Below are positions 22,490 to 33,458 of a stretch of 64,000 bases of DNA, one piece after another. The DNA is from Lepas anatifera. Taxonomy: Eukaryota; Arthropoda; Thecostraca; Lepadidae. Position 1 is the stretch's first letter; each line of letters starts with the position of its first letter. The translations under genes and the position numbers were made by a program. The stretch spans positions 124,001 to 188,000 of the forward strand of contig JAOTON010002087.1 in NCBI GenBank assembly GCA_034440635.1. Reading direction: 5' to 3'. The notes beneath the pieces are model-generated. The model saw only the letters and a list, made by a program, of their open reading frames with translations, did no database searches and was not told the origin of the DNA.

Positions 22490-23506
22490 TCCGCGCCCCA
22501 CCGGGGGTCCGGCGCCACCTTCGCCCCACCGGGGGCATCGATGGCCCCCTGTAACTCCGAAAATATGGTGGTTAGCGCAAATCTGCAAAGTGCATTAGAA
22601 AGCTCGCGTGAATTCAGTAAGAAATTACTTCGCATGTTTAAGCGCTCAGGTCAATGGTTTGACCTCCAGAGGTCAAGAAATGTCACGATAGGCTATTTTC
22701 ACTCAAATATGCAATGCTTAAGAAAACTGGGCATAACTCCTATGCCATTAGATCTATTGAGATCTGGTTAAGTACATTTGATAGGATATTGCCAGACCTT
22801 TTTCCGCTATGGGGAACGTAAAGACCTCCCGCCAGCGGTTTGACCTCGAGAGGTCACCTCGTGACCTAATAGGACCTGAGGTCACGAAAGGTCAGAAAGT
22901 GACCTTGCCGTATATCAAATGAAAACCAGTGACAAGACAAACACGATGGTGTTTGTTTCAGCGCTCTAGCTTAATTAGGTCAAAAGTTATTGTCAAAATA
23001 CTGTTTTTGACCCCTGCTGGAGACCTTGGAAAAGTCAAAGGGCAAATATGACCCCTGGGATCCGTGAAAGGGTGTCCAAAAAACGCTGTTCTGAGCAGTC
23101 TGAGTATTTGCAATCATTTTTGTGACTTTTAGATCATGAGACAGCTTTTCCCTATGCTTTTCCAATGGGAGAGGTCGCCTCTTGACCTGACCTCAGGTCA
23201 CGAAATCGAAAAATCCCGGATATACACGTTGTAGGCCCTGGAAGGGTCATGAAGTGTAGCAAGTTTCAAATCGATCGACTAAGAAATGTAGCTCTTATAG
23301 AGCTTCAAAGTTGAAGTGAGGTGACCTTGGTTGACCTCGCCTGGTGACCTGACCTTGGGTGACCCGGGATAAAATTTTTTAGGAATGGTGAGAAAATGAT
23401 GAGGTGAGAGATAGCGGCCTCAACCGCGGTGCTGAGTTTCGTCGTTTTTCTGCTATCTCGAAAAAAACCTTAGGACGCCATCGATGGACCCCCGGTGGGG
23501 CGAGGG
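22490..23506. mobile_element. TTAA-flanked non-autonomous element, family 1 (left)
   Basis: It is bounded by TTAA at 22486-22489 and 23507-23510. Terminal inverted repeats contain CGCCCCACCGGGGG, with a second internal copy near each end followed by ATCGATGG. The 1017-bp interior is non-coding and dense in AGGTCA/TGACCT hexamers (for example about 22849-22906 and 23320-23360). A TTAA duplication is typical of piggyBac-type transposases, but no transposase is present. The same insertion is in the right arm (56875-57898), so it predates arm duplication. Confidence 0.88.
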
Positions 23507-23510
23507 TTAA

Positions 23511-24334
23511 TCACGCTGTCTTGACCACGGGGTTGGTGGTCGTTCATCCCACTGTGCTGTAATACCCTGATGGACCACTGGCCTGCCCATCGGTCCCAGA
23601 AGTGAATGACTGGTGCTTTGGGCGAAGTTCATTTTGTCCAGTGTCTAGCGAAGGAAAATGTACTTTCGGCGAAGTAGATGACAGTTTCTGTACAAAACCA
23701 GAACTCAGATCAGGTATTAAACGGTGGAAAGCTATCGAACTACGCATACAGCGTAAAACTATTTAAGGATGGATGTATTCAGCTTTGTCTTTCGGAAGAC
23801 CCAGGCTACTGCCTACTACGGTGTCAAGAGGCAGCTGACCTAGTCTTTATATTAGTATCAGCACGATTCGCACGTTCCTTGCGAGCTCTCAATGTCAAAA
23901 AATGTTGGTAAAATAGTTTCGTGCTGTTCATAGCATGTTGCTCACATATTTCCACGTTTGAGCTGCAAACCATCGACGTAAGACACACTGCAATAATGAT
24001 TCAGTGTATTGTTATTCGGGTATAATTATTAGTAGTAGTATTTATTTATTATTTTATTTATTATTATTAGTAGTATTATTATTTTGAAATACGCAAAATT
24101 ATCATATGTAGTAAAGTCGCATCACCAAGCGTCTCTTTATGCAGTACACAACACGGGGCAGAAGTGTGCTGGAATCAACTGAATTATACCGAGGACTTCA
24201 CATGCTCATTTGTGAGCAAACACAATTTGAAATGTTTGTTTTGGGAAAACACTCAGCGTAATTTGTTGACGCCTCATAGATGCTGTGTCTGTTCCGAAGC
24301 ACAATAAGATGGCTGTTCTCAGTGGAATACCTGG
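23511..24334. other. Arm segment with an AT microsatellite
   Basis: Mostly shared with 56109-56870. The AT-rich tract at about 24027-24094 (ATT/AGT/TTA units) is absent from the right arm, where the flanks join directly near 56360. No gene recognised. Confidence 0.6.
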
Positions 24335-25955
24335 TCATTTTAGCATCTTCATATCATGCTGAGTTTGACACCCGTAGATGTTTTCCCAGAAGACGTGTCC
24401 CGCACAGGCACGGGTCACGCAGCGGCACGTGCGTCTGAGTGCCACCTTTTCCCTACACATCAGGCAGATGGTCACGAAGCAGGCCTCGCTGCAGCAGTGG
24501 GAGCAGGTAGGTGTCGGTCGGTGTCTCATCCGTTCGAGGCACTGCTCCAAGCCTGTCCAGCGCCCGGTTTGGAGCTGGCGCACCGTGACCGCGGCGTCAC
24601 GATTGTATCGACCGATGGGTGACAGCGCGTGGTGCCGCATGTTACTGCGGTGCTAGCCATTAGGCCAGTGTTGTTTCGCCGACCTGGAAACTGTTCTCGC
24701 AGGTGTTGGGGTCGACTCCGTCGTCATCTTGTGGTAGGACCCAAGCTTTTCTGACAGCGTGTCCACCAGTACGAGCGTGCACTTGGGCGGTGTTTTGGGG
24801 CAGGTCAGAGACCTCTGTCGCCACTGTGTCCACCCTCTCATTTCCCGGCAGGCCGCAGTGAGCCGGGACCCACTGCAGGCAGACTTCCTGTGGGCGATTC
24901 GCGATGGCAGTGAGCATTTCCTATATGGCCGCTCCCAGAGGTGCCCTCTGTGCCGCGGCGCCCCAAGCGAGCAGAGAGAGGGCGACGTGGGAGTCTGTGC
25001 AAACGATGACTGGGGCCGTGGCTGGTTCTAACTCTAGACGTCTGAAGTCAAGTAGTGCGGCTCGCAGGGCACAAGCTCCTCTCGAGTGCTGGAGCACAGT
25101 GCACCAGCTGGTGCACGCACCTCTCGGATCTACCTGGACGGCAGGATGATGTGGATGCCTCCGCCTCCAAGCGTCGTGCCTGCGGTGGCGGATCCATCTG
25201 GCCAGATCCAGGTGGCCCGGTTCGGTAGGTTAGTCAAGTGTTGTTCAGCGGTTGTACGTCAGACGGAGTCGGGAGCAGAGCGATGGCTACCCGGTCCTTC
25301 ATCCAGATCGAAGCGAACGGACTCCCGAGTCAGCCGCGGCGGGGCAGTGACTCCCAACCGCTCCTCCACAGCGGTCTCTGCCGGGCCGGCCATGTTCCGG
25401 ACCTCTTGGCCTCACCAACGCCACCCCGAGGTACAGTACGGGAGTCTCGGGGCTATCGTCTCCACCGTGACCCGGAGCGGGTCTTCTGCGGGGAACAATT
25501 CCGCCCAGCAAATTATGCGGGCGACCAGGACGCAATGGAAAGAGTGGGCCATCGATAGGCCCGTTTTCGCCATGAGTAGAGCCACAGGGTTCGACTGCGG
25601 GCAACCTGTGACCACTCTGGCTGCGGCACGGAGCTCCATATCAATCAGCTCGACGTGGGAGGGAGACGCGGCGAGCAGCTATGCGCCGTTGACGAATTCC
25701 AGGGCACCTCGCACATAGCCGTTAGCAACGGTCCTGAGTTGCTGCTCTGGGCACATATAGCCAAAGAAGCTGAAGTGCCCTTAAACACCAATAATCATCA
25801 TGAGTTGCTGCTCACGCAGACCCCACGAACGCGCTGTGAGTTGGCGCAGCTGTGCGAGGCGTGACTTAGTGTTCTTCCCATGACAGGTGGCGACGGCCAG
25901 CGGCGAGTAGCAATACAGCATTGGCGTATTCGAGGGTGCCCCGACATATCCGCCG
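24335..25955 (-). pseudogene. Decayed LINE ORF2 C-terminus with RNase H (left arm)
   Basis: Read on the minus strand from about 25955 down to 24335. A segment near 25870-25810 has RLAQLRQLTARSWGLREQQL, typical of the region after the RT palm. Near 25640 there is MELRAAARVVTGCPQSNPVA, matching the thumb-side motif of RNase H-bearing LINEs. Near 24870-24800 there is WVPAHCGLPGNERVDTVA, a classic RNase H segment. A Cys/His-rich tail follows (24640-24335). Frames change repeatedly, so it is a relic. The domain order fits I/R1/LOA-type elements. A LINE tail (25748-25800) interrupts it. The mirror copy is at 54480-56108. Confidence 0.75.
25748..25800 (+). mobile_element. 53-bp 5'-truncated LINE/SINE tail insertion
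   Basis: The insert lies between two copies of the 13-bp TGAGTTGCTGCTC (25735-25747 and 25801-25813). The right arm has a single copy of this 13-mer at 54696-54708. The insert ends CCTTAAACACCAATAATCATCA, so it finishes in a short ATC-type tail as many L2-like elements do. It is direct evidence of target-primed retrotransposition into one arm only. Confidence 0.85.
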
Positions 25956-27475
25956 ATTGCTCCTCCGTGACAGGCGTCTGCTTGAGAGCACTTCCCTGAA
26001 AAAAATGCGTTAGCAATTGACAAATCATGCCAAAGGATGGACAACTAAAAACACGTGTTTGTTTCAGAAAAGCGCATGATCACGGGTCTGAGCCACCTCC
26101 TTCGCTGGGGCGGGGAGATACCCCCAAGATCTCAGAAATCACACAAATGAATGGAAAGTGGTAAACGTTGTTGGGCACCACGACGTAATCTATAAAAAAT
26201 TATGGTGTTGATTTTTATCAGCTTAAATACAACGTAACCAGAGGCCAAACCAAGTCACCATACAGATATAAGGAGAATGAAGATTTTTGTCACAGCATCT
26301 GACGTACAAAAGCCACAACATAACTATTTAAACATTTGTAATCTTCTCAGCAAGTTCCACCGAATGATATATAGTACAATCTTGCTAGGTGACATATAGG
26401 TATCAGGTCAGGATCAAATTGGGTCACAAAGCATATTATTACAATCGCAGTGATGAGAAAAACTCAGTGACGCCAACATGTATCTCCGTTCCAGACGAAG
26501 TTACTTAGCTTAAATCATATTACCCATGAATTTTCGCAAGAGAGGTCATGGCTCGTACCCAACCCTGGCTTATCAAAATAAAAATCCCAATCAACATCTC
26601 GTAGCAGCCGACGACTCTATGTATTGAGATACATTTCAGATAGATCGATTCCCCGTATTTACTCATGCTGTTACTTTATTTTTGGAGGTGGTCACTTAAC
26701 CTGCACTGCTGAGATGACAAGAACTGGACCTAAAATTTTGACACAACTTGCAAAAATGATCAGGAGAAAATGCATACCAAACCATTTACAGGCCTTCTGC
26801 AAAGACCCAAAGGGGGGGGAGGCGGACCCATCAGTGCAAGTGTAACGTTTTGACAAGGGCAGATGCCGGGCTTCATGTATTTATTATAAGCTCATCTACG
26901 GAAACGCAGTAGGCGTTTCGGTTGGGATGAAAATAACAGGATACTGTTTTTACCACAGAAATCCGTAAAAAGGACATATATTAGCATTCATCACTGTCTG
27001 CCCCACCAGCACAATACATGAACAATCCAGAGGTTTTGAACATTTTTACTTTTGAGACTTCCATTCAATTAGCCTCCAAATAAAGTTACCTGGTAGATTG
27101 TGTTGCACTGAGGATATCATAGATGCCGCAGCATGATACTATGGCATGCCGAAATTGACCAGTCACATTGTCTTCAGCAGCGTCTCACGAGCCATTCCCA
27201 GTTGATCGTGGAGTAGCGCGCCCATTGAAACACAACTCAGTACAGGTGAAGCTCTGTTTAGAGCTGACCTCCACCGAAGGTTGCATCAGCACCACCACCA
27301 CGCTGAGGAGAAGGGAGGTACGGCGGTGTTACGTATGCACTATAAAAGAGAAAAGACGACAGTGCGCTGGTGGGCAATAGACAGGGCAAAGAAAACAACC
27401 CACCACACAGTAGAATAAACAAAAATTACATACATATAGTACTATACATTGTGCTCCCCATGGAGGTCGTAATAT
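25956..27475. other. Arm segment, no recognised gene
   Basis: Shared with 53000-54465. It contains the first copy of the ACCACAGAAATCCGTAAAAA motif (about 26953-26972) and a TATAAAAG box at 27341-27348 that is also present, reversed, near 53167-53174. No convincing coding sequence follows the box, so it is listed only as a possible promoter relic. Confidence 0.45.
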
Positions 27476-28080
27476 AGTATCTTACATATAGTACTACGCC
27501 TGCAGGATTTTGAAGCGACAGAGAAACAGAGAGACAGACAGAAACACGCAAACATACAAAGAGAGACAGACATTGGAATTTTAGGACATGTAGGCCGCTA
27601 AGCCTATATGTAGGCCAGCCAGCCAGACAGACAGAGACATACAAGCAGAGAAAGAAAGACATCCAGACAGCCAGGGATAGACAAAAACACAAATAAACAA
27701 AGAGAGTACAAGACAGACAGAAACATATAAAAGAAGACAGACCGACATACACAGAAATCAACAAAGACATACAGCCCGACAGACATTGCCAGATATTTAG
27801 AGGAAGCCAGATCTACATACATAGAGACAGACGGAACAGACAGATACAAACATATAGAGACAGCCAGACAGACATACAGAGACAGTCAGATATACATACA
27901 GAAAAATACAGAGACATTCAGGCAGACAGACATACAGAGAATACAGAGGCGGACAGACAGACAGGCAGGCAGACAGAGGAAGCCAAGTCTACATACATAC
28001 AGACAGGCAGAACAGCCAGAGAGACATACATACAGAAAAATACAGAGGCACGCAGGCAGGCAGGCAATGCAGGCAAGGCA
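27476..28080 (+). repeat. CAGA/ACAGA-type simple repeat tract, proximal
   Basis: Purine-rich imperfect repeats such as CAGACAGACA, AGAGACAGAC and ATACATACAG. Read in reverse they give Cys/Val/Leu-rich ORFs that are not genes. Mirrored at about 52430-53000. Confidence 0.9.
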
Positions 28081-31000
28081 GCCAGCCACAGCCAGCCAGC
28101 CAACTTCAGCCAGCTAGCCACAGCTACAGCTAGCCACAGTCACAGTCATTCAGCCACAGGCACAGCCACAACCAGTTAGCCACAGCCAGCCAGTCACAGC
28201 CACAGCCAGCCAACCACAGCCACAGCCAAAGCAAGCCAACCACAGCCACAGTCAGTCACCGCCACAGTAAAAGCCAGCCAGCCATAGCCAGTCAGCCACA
28301 GTCACAGCCAGCCAGCCAGCCACAGTCACAGTCAGCATGCCACAGCCAGCCAGCCACAGCCACAGCTAGCAACAGCCTCAGCCACAGCCAGCCACAGCCA
28401 ACCAGCCATAGCCAGTCAGTCACAGCCAGTCAGCCACAGTCACAGCCAGCCACAGTCACAGCCAGTCAGCCACAGTCCCAGCCAGCATGCCACAGCCCGC
28501 CAGCCACAGCCACAGCTCGCAACAGCCTCAGCCACAGCCAGCCATAGCCAGTCACAGTCACAGCCAGTCAGCCACAGTCACAGCCAGCCACAGTCACATC
28601 CAGTCAGCCACAGTCACAGCCAGTCAGCCACAGTCACAGCCAGTCAGCCACAGTCACAGCCACAGCCATTCAGCTACAGCCAGTCAGCCACAGCCAGTCA
28701 GCCACAGCCAGTCAGCCACAGTCACAGCCAGCCAGCCACAGCCAGTCAGCCACAATCACAGTCACAGCCATTCAGCCACAGTCACAGCCAGTCAGCCAGT
28801 CACAGCCAGTCAGCCACAGTCACAGCCAGTCAGCCACAGTCACAGCCAGTCAGCCACAGTCACAGCCAGTCAGCCACAGTCACATCCAGCCAGCCACAAT
28901 CACAGTCACAGCCATTCAGCCACAGTCACAGCCAGTCAGCCAGTCACAGCCAGTCAGCCACAGTCACAGCCAGTCAGCCACAGTCACAGCCAGTCAGCCA
29001 CAGTCACATCCAGCCAGCCACAATCACAGCCACAGGCACAGCCACAGCCAGCATGCCACAGCCACAGCCACAGCCAGCCAGCCAGCCAGCCAGCCACAGC
29101 CAAAGGCAGCCACAGTCATAGCCAGCCAGAGCCACAGTCACAGCCAGCCACAGCCACTGTTTTTAGCATAGAAATCCGTAAAAAAGGACAGCCAGAAATA
29201 AAGCCACAGCCACAGTCACAGCCCGTCAGCCACAGACACAGCCAGTCAGCCACAGTCACAGCCAGTCAGTCACAGTCACAGCCAGTCAGCCACACCCACA
29301 GTCAGCATGCCACAGCCACAATCAGCCAGAGCCAGCCAGCTACAGCCAGCCAGCCACAGCCAACGCCAGGCACAATCATAGCCAGCCACAGCCACAGCCA
29401 GCCACTGCCACAGCCAGCCAGCCACAGCCAGCTACAGCCAGAGCCAGCTACAGCCACAGCCAGTCAGCCACAGTCACAGCCAGTCAGCCACAGTCACAGC
29501 CACAGTCACAGACAGACAGCCACAATCACAGTCACAGCCAGTCAGCCACAGTCACAGCCAGTCAGCCACAGTCACAGCCAGTCAGCCACAGACACAGCCA
29601 GTCAGCCACAGTCACAGCCATTAGCCACAGCCAGTCAGTCACAGTCACAGCCAGTCAGCCACAGTCACAGCCAGCCAGCCACAATCACAGTCACAGCCAG
29701 TCAGCCACAGTCACAGCCAGTCAGCCACAGTCACAGCCACAGCCAGCCACAGTCGGCCAAACACAGCCACAGCCAAAGCAAGCCAACCACAGCCACAGCC
29801 AAAGCAAGCCAACGACAGCCACAGCCACAGGCAGTCACAGCCACAGTAAAAGCCAGCCAGCCATAGCCACTCACAGCCACAGCCAGTCACAGCCAGCCAG
29901 TAACAGGCACAGCCATCCAGCCAGTCACAGCTACCCAGCCAGCCACAGCCAGCCAGTCACAGCCATAGCCACAACCAGCCAGCCACAGTCACAGTCATAG
30001 CCACAGCCAGCCAGCCAGTCAACCAGCCAAAGTCACAGCTTCAGCCACAGTCACAGCCAGCCACAGCCAGTCAGCCACAGTCACAGCCAGCCAGCCACAG
30101 TCACAGCCAGCCAGCCACAGCCACAGCTAGCAACAGCCTCAGCCACAGCCAGCCACAGCCAGCCAGCCATAGTCAGTCACAGTCACAGCCAGTCACAGTC
30201 ACAGCCAGTCAGCCACAGTCTAAGCCAGTCAGGCACAGTCACAGCCAGTCAGCCACAGTCACAGCCACAGCCATTCAGCCACAGCCAGTCAGCCACAGTC
30301 ACAACCAGTCAGCCACAATCACAGTCACAGCCAGCCAGCCACAATCACAGTCACAGCCAGTCAGCCACAGTCACAGCCACAGCCAGCATGCCATAGCCAG
30401 CCAGCCAGCCACAGCCAAAGCCAGCCACAGTCATAGCCAGCCCTAGCCACAGTCACAGCCAGCCACAGCAACTGCTTTTACCACAGAAATCCGTAAAAAA
30501 CAGAAATAAAGCCACAGCCACAGCCAGTCAGCCACAGTCAGTCACAGCCAGTCACCCACAGTCACAGCCAGTCAGCCACAGTCACAGCCACAGCCAGTCA
30601 GCCATAGTCACAGCCAGTCAGCCACAGTCACAGTCAGCCACAGCCAGCCAGCCACAACCAAAGCCAGGCACAGTCATAACCAGCCACAGCCACAGTCACA
30701 GCCACAACCAGCCACAGCCACAGACAGCTACAGCCAGCCAGTCACAGCCAGCCAGCCACAGTCACAGTCACAGCCAGTCAGCCATAGTCACAGCCAGTCA
30801 GCCACAGTCACAGCCACTCAGCCACAGTCAGTCAGCCACAGCCACAGCCAGCATGCCACAGCCACAGCCAGCCAGCCACAGCCAAAGCCAGCCACAGTCA
30901 TAGCCAGCCACAGTCACAGCCACAGCCAGCCACAGTCACAGCCAGCCAGCCACAGCCACAGTCACAGCCTCAGCCAGTCGGCCACAGCCACACAGCCAGC

Positions 31001-31420
31001 CAGCCACAACCAGCCACAGCCACAGTCACAGCCACAGCCACACAGCCAGCATACCACAGCCAGTCAGCCACTGCCACAGCCAGCCACAGTCGCAGTCATA
31101 GCCAGTCACAGCCAGCCAGCCATAGCCAGTCACAGTCACAGCCAGCCATAGCCAGTCACAGTCACAGCCAGTCAGCGACAGTCACAGCCAGTCAGCCACA
31201 GTCACAGCCAGTCAGTTAGTCTCAGTCACAGCCAGCCACAGTCACAGCCACAGCCAGCCACAGTCACAGCCATAGCCACAGCCACCCAGCCACAGTCAGC
31301 CAGTCAGCCATAGCCAGCCACAGTCACAGCCATAGCCACAGCCAGCCAGCCACAGCCAGCCAGTCACAGTCAGCCACAGCCACAGCCACAGCCACAGCCA
31401 GGCAGGCAGGCAGACAAGCA
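28081..31420 (+). repeat. CAGCCA/CAGTCA satellite, about 3.3 kb
   Basis: Hexamer-like units CAGCCA, CACAGT and CAGTCA are assembled into longer units such as GCCAGTCAGCCACAGTCACA. Two embedded relics of the ACCACAGAAATCCGTAAAAA motif occur near 29165 and 30480, each followed by AGAAATAAAGCCACAG. The 459-codon ORF at 28487-29866 (His/Ser/Gln/Pro repeats) arises because the units are mostly multiples of three and avoid stops. Mirrored at 48990-52430. Confidence 0.95.
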
Positions 31421-32364
31421 CAGATAGATAGTGACATACATCCAGACAGGACATGCAAAGCCACACAGACAGAGACACAAAAACATGGACATATACAAAC
31501 ATGCACAGACAGAGAAAGACATACTGAGACAAGAAGAGAGAAGCAGACAGATAGTTCAGATTTAGGATGGGTCAGCTGTTAAGGCAATGCATGGGGCAGA
31601 AGACAGACATATAGGCAGTCAGAGACAGACATATAGACAGTCAGCCAGACAGAGATAGACAAACAAACACAGACATATATCCAGAAAAAGACAAACAGAC
31701 ATACAGACAGACAAACAGACAGACAGAAAGAGATAGGCAGACAGACAGATACAGGTAGACAGACAGACAGACAGCAAAAGACAGCAAGCCAGACAGAGAC
31801 AGACACACAGAGAGAAAACCAGACATACAGAAATGGACAGTGAGCCAGACAGACAGCCAGACAGGGACAAACGGTCAGACAGAGACAGACAGCAAGACAA
31901 ACAGACATACATACATACATACAGACAGACAGAGAGACAGACATCCAGGCATCCAGACACACAGACAGAGAGAACAAGACAGAGATGGAAAGTGAGCCAG
32001 ACAGAGACAGACAGCCAGACAGAGACAGATGGTCAGACAGAGACAGACCCCAAGACAGACAGACAGCTAGACAGACTGGGACATCCAGACATCCATCCAG
32101 AAAGACAGAAACTGTCGAACAGAGACAGACAGTCTGACAGAGACAGATGGTCTAACAGAGACAGACAGCAAGACAGGCAGACATACAGACACAGATAGAC
32201 AGACAGAAACAAACAGCCAGCAAAGACTGTCAGACAGCCAGAGGCAGACAACCTGAGACAGACAGCCAGCCAGCCAGTCAGAGATAGTCAGACAGAAACA
32301 GGAAACAGACAGACAGGCAGCCAGCCAGAAAGTGCAAGCTGTCTGGCAGCCCTTCCCATTTGGT
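31421..32364 (+). repeat. CAGA/GACAGACAGA-type simple repeat tract, distal
   Basis: Imperfect ACAG/GACA repeats, with a short CATA run at about 31908-31920. At 31579-31582 it contains the TTAA that in the right arm received the insertion 47921-48834. Ends in non-repetitive sequence before the gypsy duplication. Confidence 0.9.
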
Positions 32365-32369
32365 ACAAT

Positions 32370-32665
32370 TGTTGTAGGTTGAAACATATTATTCATTTGC
32401 GTGTCAGTGGTGCCTCGGGCGGAGGGTTCGAGGCGGGGTGACCTAGTCAGAGGTCACACCACCGCTGTGCTCGCCCTGATTGGCTGGCCGCCGGTCACCT
32501 GACTGGGCGGTGACGGGGAGTCGCTGCGAGGGTGGAACCGGCGGGGAGTTGGAACGAGAGCGCGGTGTCAAGAGGATTAGGCTGTTGTGCGAGAGTTAAT
32601 ACATCAAATGTGGATCTAAGTTGGACTCTTGGCTGTGAGGTCGGACTCATAAGTGAACTTACGAA
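32370..32665 (+). repeat. 5' LTR, 296 bp
   Basis: Starts TGTTGTAGG and ends CTTACGAA. Identical to the 3' LTR except for GTCGG here against GTCGT there (near 32643). It contains ATTGG (inverted CCAAT) near 32479. No obvious TATA box. The end is not the canonical CA, but the 5-bp duplication and the primer site fix it. Confidence 0.95.
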
Positions 32666-32667
32666 AG

Positions 32668-32679
32668 TGGTGGCAGCGG
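32668..32679 (+). promoter_or_regulatory. Primer binding site, tRNA-Leu type
   Basis: TGGTGGCAGCGG starts two bases after the LTR end. It is complementary to CCGCTGCCACCA, the 3' end of common animal leucine tRNAs. It would prime minus-strand DNA synthesis. Confidence 0.85.
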
Positions 32680-32696
32680 TTCCTCACAGCAAGAAT

Positions 32697-33458
32697 ATGT
32701 CCGACATTAATTTAGAAAAATTTTCTGGATCATCTTATAGAGAGTGGGAAAACTGGTTTGATGAGTACAAGCTGTTCGCCGAGCTGAAGAAGTGGTCTGC
32801 TGATAAGAAGGTGAGCTTCCTCAGATTCTTTGTCTCGGGAAATGTAAAGGAGGCGCTCCGCCAGGAAAGTTACGATTCTCTGGAACAAGCCGATGAGGCC
32901 ATCAAACGAGTCCTGGGTGGCCCTCCAGACCAGCTATCGGCAGCTCGCTGCTTAGACTCTGAGCAGTACCGTGGTGACATTCAGGATTATTTAATACGCG
33001 CGCAGGCCGGAGTTCGTCTTGCATATCCACATCTGAATGAGAGTGCGCGAAACGATGTCGTGCTTTTGCACCTTCAGCGAGCTCTCCCGGATGAATACGG
33101 CAAAGAAATTACCAGACTGGAATGCAAAACCCTAGAATCAGCCGTGAAAGTCGTATCCGCCAATGAGCGAGTCGACAGTCTTTATGGCACCAAGACAGGG
33201 CATTTATGCCGTGTGTCACAATCACCTGATAAGACTCAGCAGAGTAGGGTGCAGCCAGACCGAAGATTGTGTTTCGTCTGCGGCTTGGTTGGACATTTCA
33301 GGCGGACTTGTCCGTTTAAAAATGATTTGTGTGGCACCTGTGGAAGACGTGGACATCTGGGCCAAGTCTGCCGGAGCCAGTCGGGAAACGACAGCAGGTT
33401 CGTGGGAGCACGGGGCGCCCAGGGGCCTGCGACGAGATTTCAGCCCCACACTCAGTAA
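32697..33458 (+). CDS. gag: Gag with two CCHC zinc knuckles
   Basis: The chosen start is the Met at 32697 (MSDINLEKFSG), just after the primer site. The same frame is open back into the LTR, but a start there would put the primer site inside the gene. The product of about 253 residues has a capsid-like first part (YREWENWFDEYKLF, then helix-rich sequence) and two knuckles of the form C-X2-C-X4-H-X4-C at 33270-33311 and 33330-33371. Gag forms the virus-like particle and packages element RNA. The pol frame overlaps the end by about 130 bases, with a GGGAAAC slip site inside the overlap. Confidence 0.92.
   Translation: MSDINLEKFSGSSYREWENWFDEYKLFAELKKWSADKKVSFLRFFVSGNVKEALRQESYDSLEQADEAIKRVLGGPPDQLSAARCLDSEQYRGDIQDYLIRAQAGVRLAYPHLNESARNDVVLLHLQRALPDEYGKEITRLECKTLESAVKVVSANERVDSLYGTKTGHLCRVSQSPDKTQQSRVQPDRRLCFVCGLVGHFRRTCPFKNDLCGTCGRRGHLGQVCRSQSGNDSRFVGARGAQGPATRFQPHTQ
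33383..33389 (+). promoter_or_regulatory. Candidate -1 ribosomal frameshift heptamer GGGAAAC
   Basis: The heptamer sits in the gag frame as G GGA AAC, exactly the X XXY YYZ pattern, inside the gag-pol overlap. A -1 slip there enters the pol frame, which is the one that holds protease. A GC-rich segment follows within 10-50 bases and could fold. This is seen in sequence; activity is inferred. Confidence 0.75.

Noticed and set aside
28487..29866. 459-codon ORF rich in Ser/Gln/His/Pro/Thr/Ala
   Set aside because: Direct translation of the CAGCCA/CAGTCA satellite. The open frame follows from a unit that lacks stops, and the right-arm mirror does not keep it.
28081..31420. CRISPR-like array
   Set aside because: Units are directly adjacent or irregular, with no unique spacers of constant length; the context is a eukaryotic satellite.
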